Assembly (NCBI GenBank): GCA_004154925.1
Contig: QJNS01000161.1
Span: forward strand, 62,001-126,000
Source: Monosporascus cannonballus
Lineage: Eukaryota > Ascomycota > Sordariomycetes > Xylariales
Length of the DNA: 64,000 nt
Direction of reading: 5' to 3'
Below the pieces are notes generated by a model. That model ran no database searches. It was not told the origin of the DNA and worked only from the letters and a program-made list of their open reading frames with translations. The position numbers were made by a program, and so were the translations under genes. This document shows, piece after piece, positions 61,771 to 64,000 of the stretch (positions are counted from its first letter, which is position 1; every line of letters starts with the position of its first letter).

Positions 61771-64000
61771 ACAAAGCCTAAGTTATAATTACGTAAAAAT
61801 GGTTTCGTTTAATATATTTGCTTTTTTAAAAAAACGAAAATCCGTAATAACTTAATAATAAAACGTTTTTTTATAAATATATATATATATATATATTATT
61901 ATTTTTGTTATAGCTTATTATTAATATTATTTTAATCCTAATTAGGATTTATTTATTATTTTTAAACCGTAATATATATAATAGTTACAATCCGAATCCA
62001 TTACGTAATTATTTTTTTTCAGAATACGATAAATCCGAATTTTCTTAATTTTACCGGTTTACGCCTTTAAAATAAAATATACGTACGCATATCTTAAATT
62101 TCTGACATTAATATAAAAAAATTAATATAACGTTTAAAAATTTTATTCGTAATTAGGTTTTTTGCGAAAATTTAAGCCGAATTATTAATTCGATTATTCG
62201 GATTAATTAATTAATTAATGTTTTAAAAAAAACAAATACGCGAAAAGTTATTAATATGTAAAAGTTAATAAGAATTTTTGATTCCGGTTAATTAGGACCT
62301 TATTATACGTAAATATTATAATATATTATACGGAAAATTTATAATTTTCGCAAAAAAACTTAAATTTTATTATTTATTAAAAAAATATTATTCGAAATTA
62401 AAATAATCCATATTATTTTGGACAAAAGTTAATATTTTGTAAAAACGTTTATCCTTAATTAATTTAAACTTTTAAATTAAGTAATTATATATTTTAAAAA
62501 AATAATAATCATATAATACGAAATAAAAAATAAAGCGATTTCATAATAATAATAATCGGGATATTTTTATATATCTTTTTTTTATAATTTTAATTATTAT
62601 AATTAAAATAATTTCCAAAATTAACGGCAGTTATTTACCTTATTTATTAAGCAGGTTTTTATGATTTTCGGGTTTATTAAAAAATAATATCGATATATTA
62701 AAAATATTAAATATTTGCGAAAATTATTATACGTTAAATAAAAATATAATTCGGTTAACGAAAAAATTAAAATAACCGTATTAGTTTCTTTATAATTATA
62801 TAATTTTAATTAAAATAAGTTATGTTTTATAATTAGATATAATAAGGCGATATTATATTTTAATACGATAATTTTAATATTTAAGATTATATTCGTAATA
62901 TAACGTTTTAATACGGTATCGTTTTACAGAATATTATTATTACCTTTATCCATTATTATAACTGTATTTTTTTTAAAAAAAAGGTTAAAATAATCCATAT
63001 TCCGGCTTAATTAATATTATAAAATAAAATAATTTTATAAAAGGTTATAATAATATTTAATATCGCTTAATATTTTTTATTAATTTATAATTAATATTAT
63101 TTGGATTTTATTTTTATTATTTATTAATACGTTTTATAAATATAATAAATAATAATTTCTCGGTTTTTTTAAATTAAAATATATTTTATATAATAAATAT
63201 TATTCGATTTCGTTAAATATAATTAACGAAAATAAAAATATTATTAATAGTATTTATAATATTTATTAAAAAGTTTTTAAAAAATATATAAATTTAAAAA
63301 AAATAATTTTATCGGTTTTCGGAATATTTTTATTTTATTTATAAATATTAGAAAATAATTAGTGATATTCGGAAAATATAGGTTAATTAAGTTAAAACAG
63401 CCGATTTATACGATAAAAAACAATATTTTTTTAATTTTTACTTTGTTCCATATATAAATAAATTTTTAATTTATATTTATACGTATTTATTGGCCCAATA
63501 ATATAACCGAGATATTTAAAATATAAATAATTTTAAAAATAAATTATTAATTTTTAAATAAAATAACGTAATTATATTAAAAATTGCCGAAATTTTACTT
63601 TTTCGAAGTTTTTATCCTTTATATATATAATATTTACATATTTATTTTATTTTTATAAGAATTACGAATTCGGTACGAATTATTTATAATAAAAATATTT
63701 AGCGTATATGGAATTTCTCGGAATATCTCGACCGAAAATTTTTTTTCGAAAACCGAATTTACCGAATTTATGGAATATATATGTTTCCGGTTAACCGTTA
63801 CCGAATTTGAATTTATCGCGTATAACGTAATTTTTAAATATTTTGGTCGTACCGGATAAATAAAGGCAATATTATGAAATTTTAATTAAAATACGTTAAT
63901 AAATAAAGATTTTTTCGACGAAAATTTTTTATTATTATTTGCTAATAATATATTACCTAATAATATAAATAATTTAATAAATAATTCGTAAATATTTTAA
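61771..64000. other. AT-rich RIP-decayed DNA
   Basis: No readable gene on either strand. It contains an (AT)10 run at 61877-61896. The texture matches 1-2471, and it is probably further decayed transposon sequence running out of the window. Confidence 0.6.

Noticed and set aside
61877..61896. (AT)10 tract as a possible origin or functional element
   Set aside because: Such runs are expected by chance in DNA this AT-rich.
1..64000. CRISPR arrays, bacterial operons, rRNA or tRNA genes
   Set aside because: No regularly spaced repeats, Shine-Dalgarno sites or conserved RNA blocks were seen, and the gene structure is fungal.

Overview
The window reads as repeat-rich, AT-rich DNA of a filamentous ascomycete (Pezizomycotina). 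Three things point there. The one intact gene has two short introns with GT/AG borders. The transposons are typical fungal Ty3/gypsy, Ty1/copia and Tc1/mariner types. Almost every repeat shows the C-to-T and G-to-A decay of repeat-induced point mutation (RIP): Trp codons have become stops, conserved Cys and Asp codons have become Tyr and Asn, and paired LTRs differ almost only by transitions. The genome's own genes survive only as small islands of normal base composition.

Layout. 1-2471 is decayed AT-rich DNA. 2474-3834 is a Tc1/mariner element with near-perfect terminal inverted repeats and a dead transposase. 3854-12120 is a RING-patatin gene, cut in two by a complete 6.9 kb chromodomain-bearing gypsy element (4099-10998, TSD AGAAT). 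12122-12579 is a small normal-composition island. 12580-18584 is a copia element on the minus strand, itself hit by another element that left a solo LTR (17782-17987, TSD TCTAT). 18592-19862 is an intact minus-strand HNH-nuclease-type gene.

From 20306 to 51177 lies a nested stack. A plus-strand gypsy-like host (segments 20575-21751, 27235-28494, 34765-41793, 49204-50905) was entered by a copia element (21752-27234, TSD GTTAT), a gypsy element (28495-34764, TSD CGATT) and another gypsy element (41794-49203, TSD AATTT). 51178-53933 is decayed sequence with one unrecognised reading frame. 53934-60874 is a further minus-strand gypsy element (TSD GAAAA/GAAAG). 61236-61770 is a normal-composition island carrying a well-preserved solo copia LTR (61457-61620, TSD AATAG). 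61771-64000 is again decayed AT-rich DNA.

The most interesting points are: the RING-patatin gene whose frame closes exactly if the gypsy element is removed; a small antisense ORF with a fungal zinc-cluster-like cysteine pattern between pol and the 3' LTR of two different gypsy elements; a fold-back joining two gypsy 3' ends head to head; two unrecognised long plus-strand reading frames downstream of the host gypsy integrase; and an intact HNH gene with a perfect hairpin three bases before its start codon. Apart from the HNH gene, nearly every apparent ORF in this AT-rich DNA is a relic or a chance frame, so all coding calls in the repeats are relics recognised from short conserved motifs.
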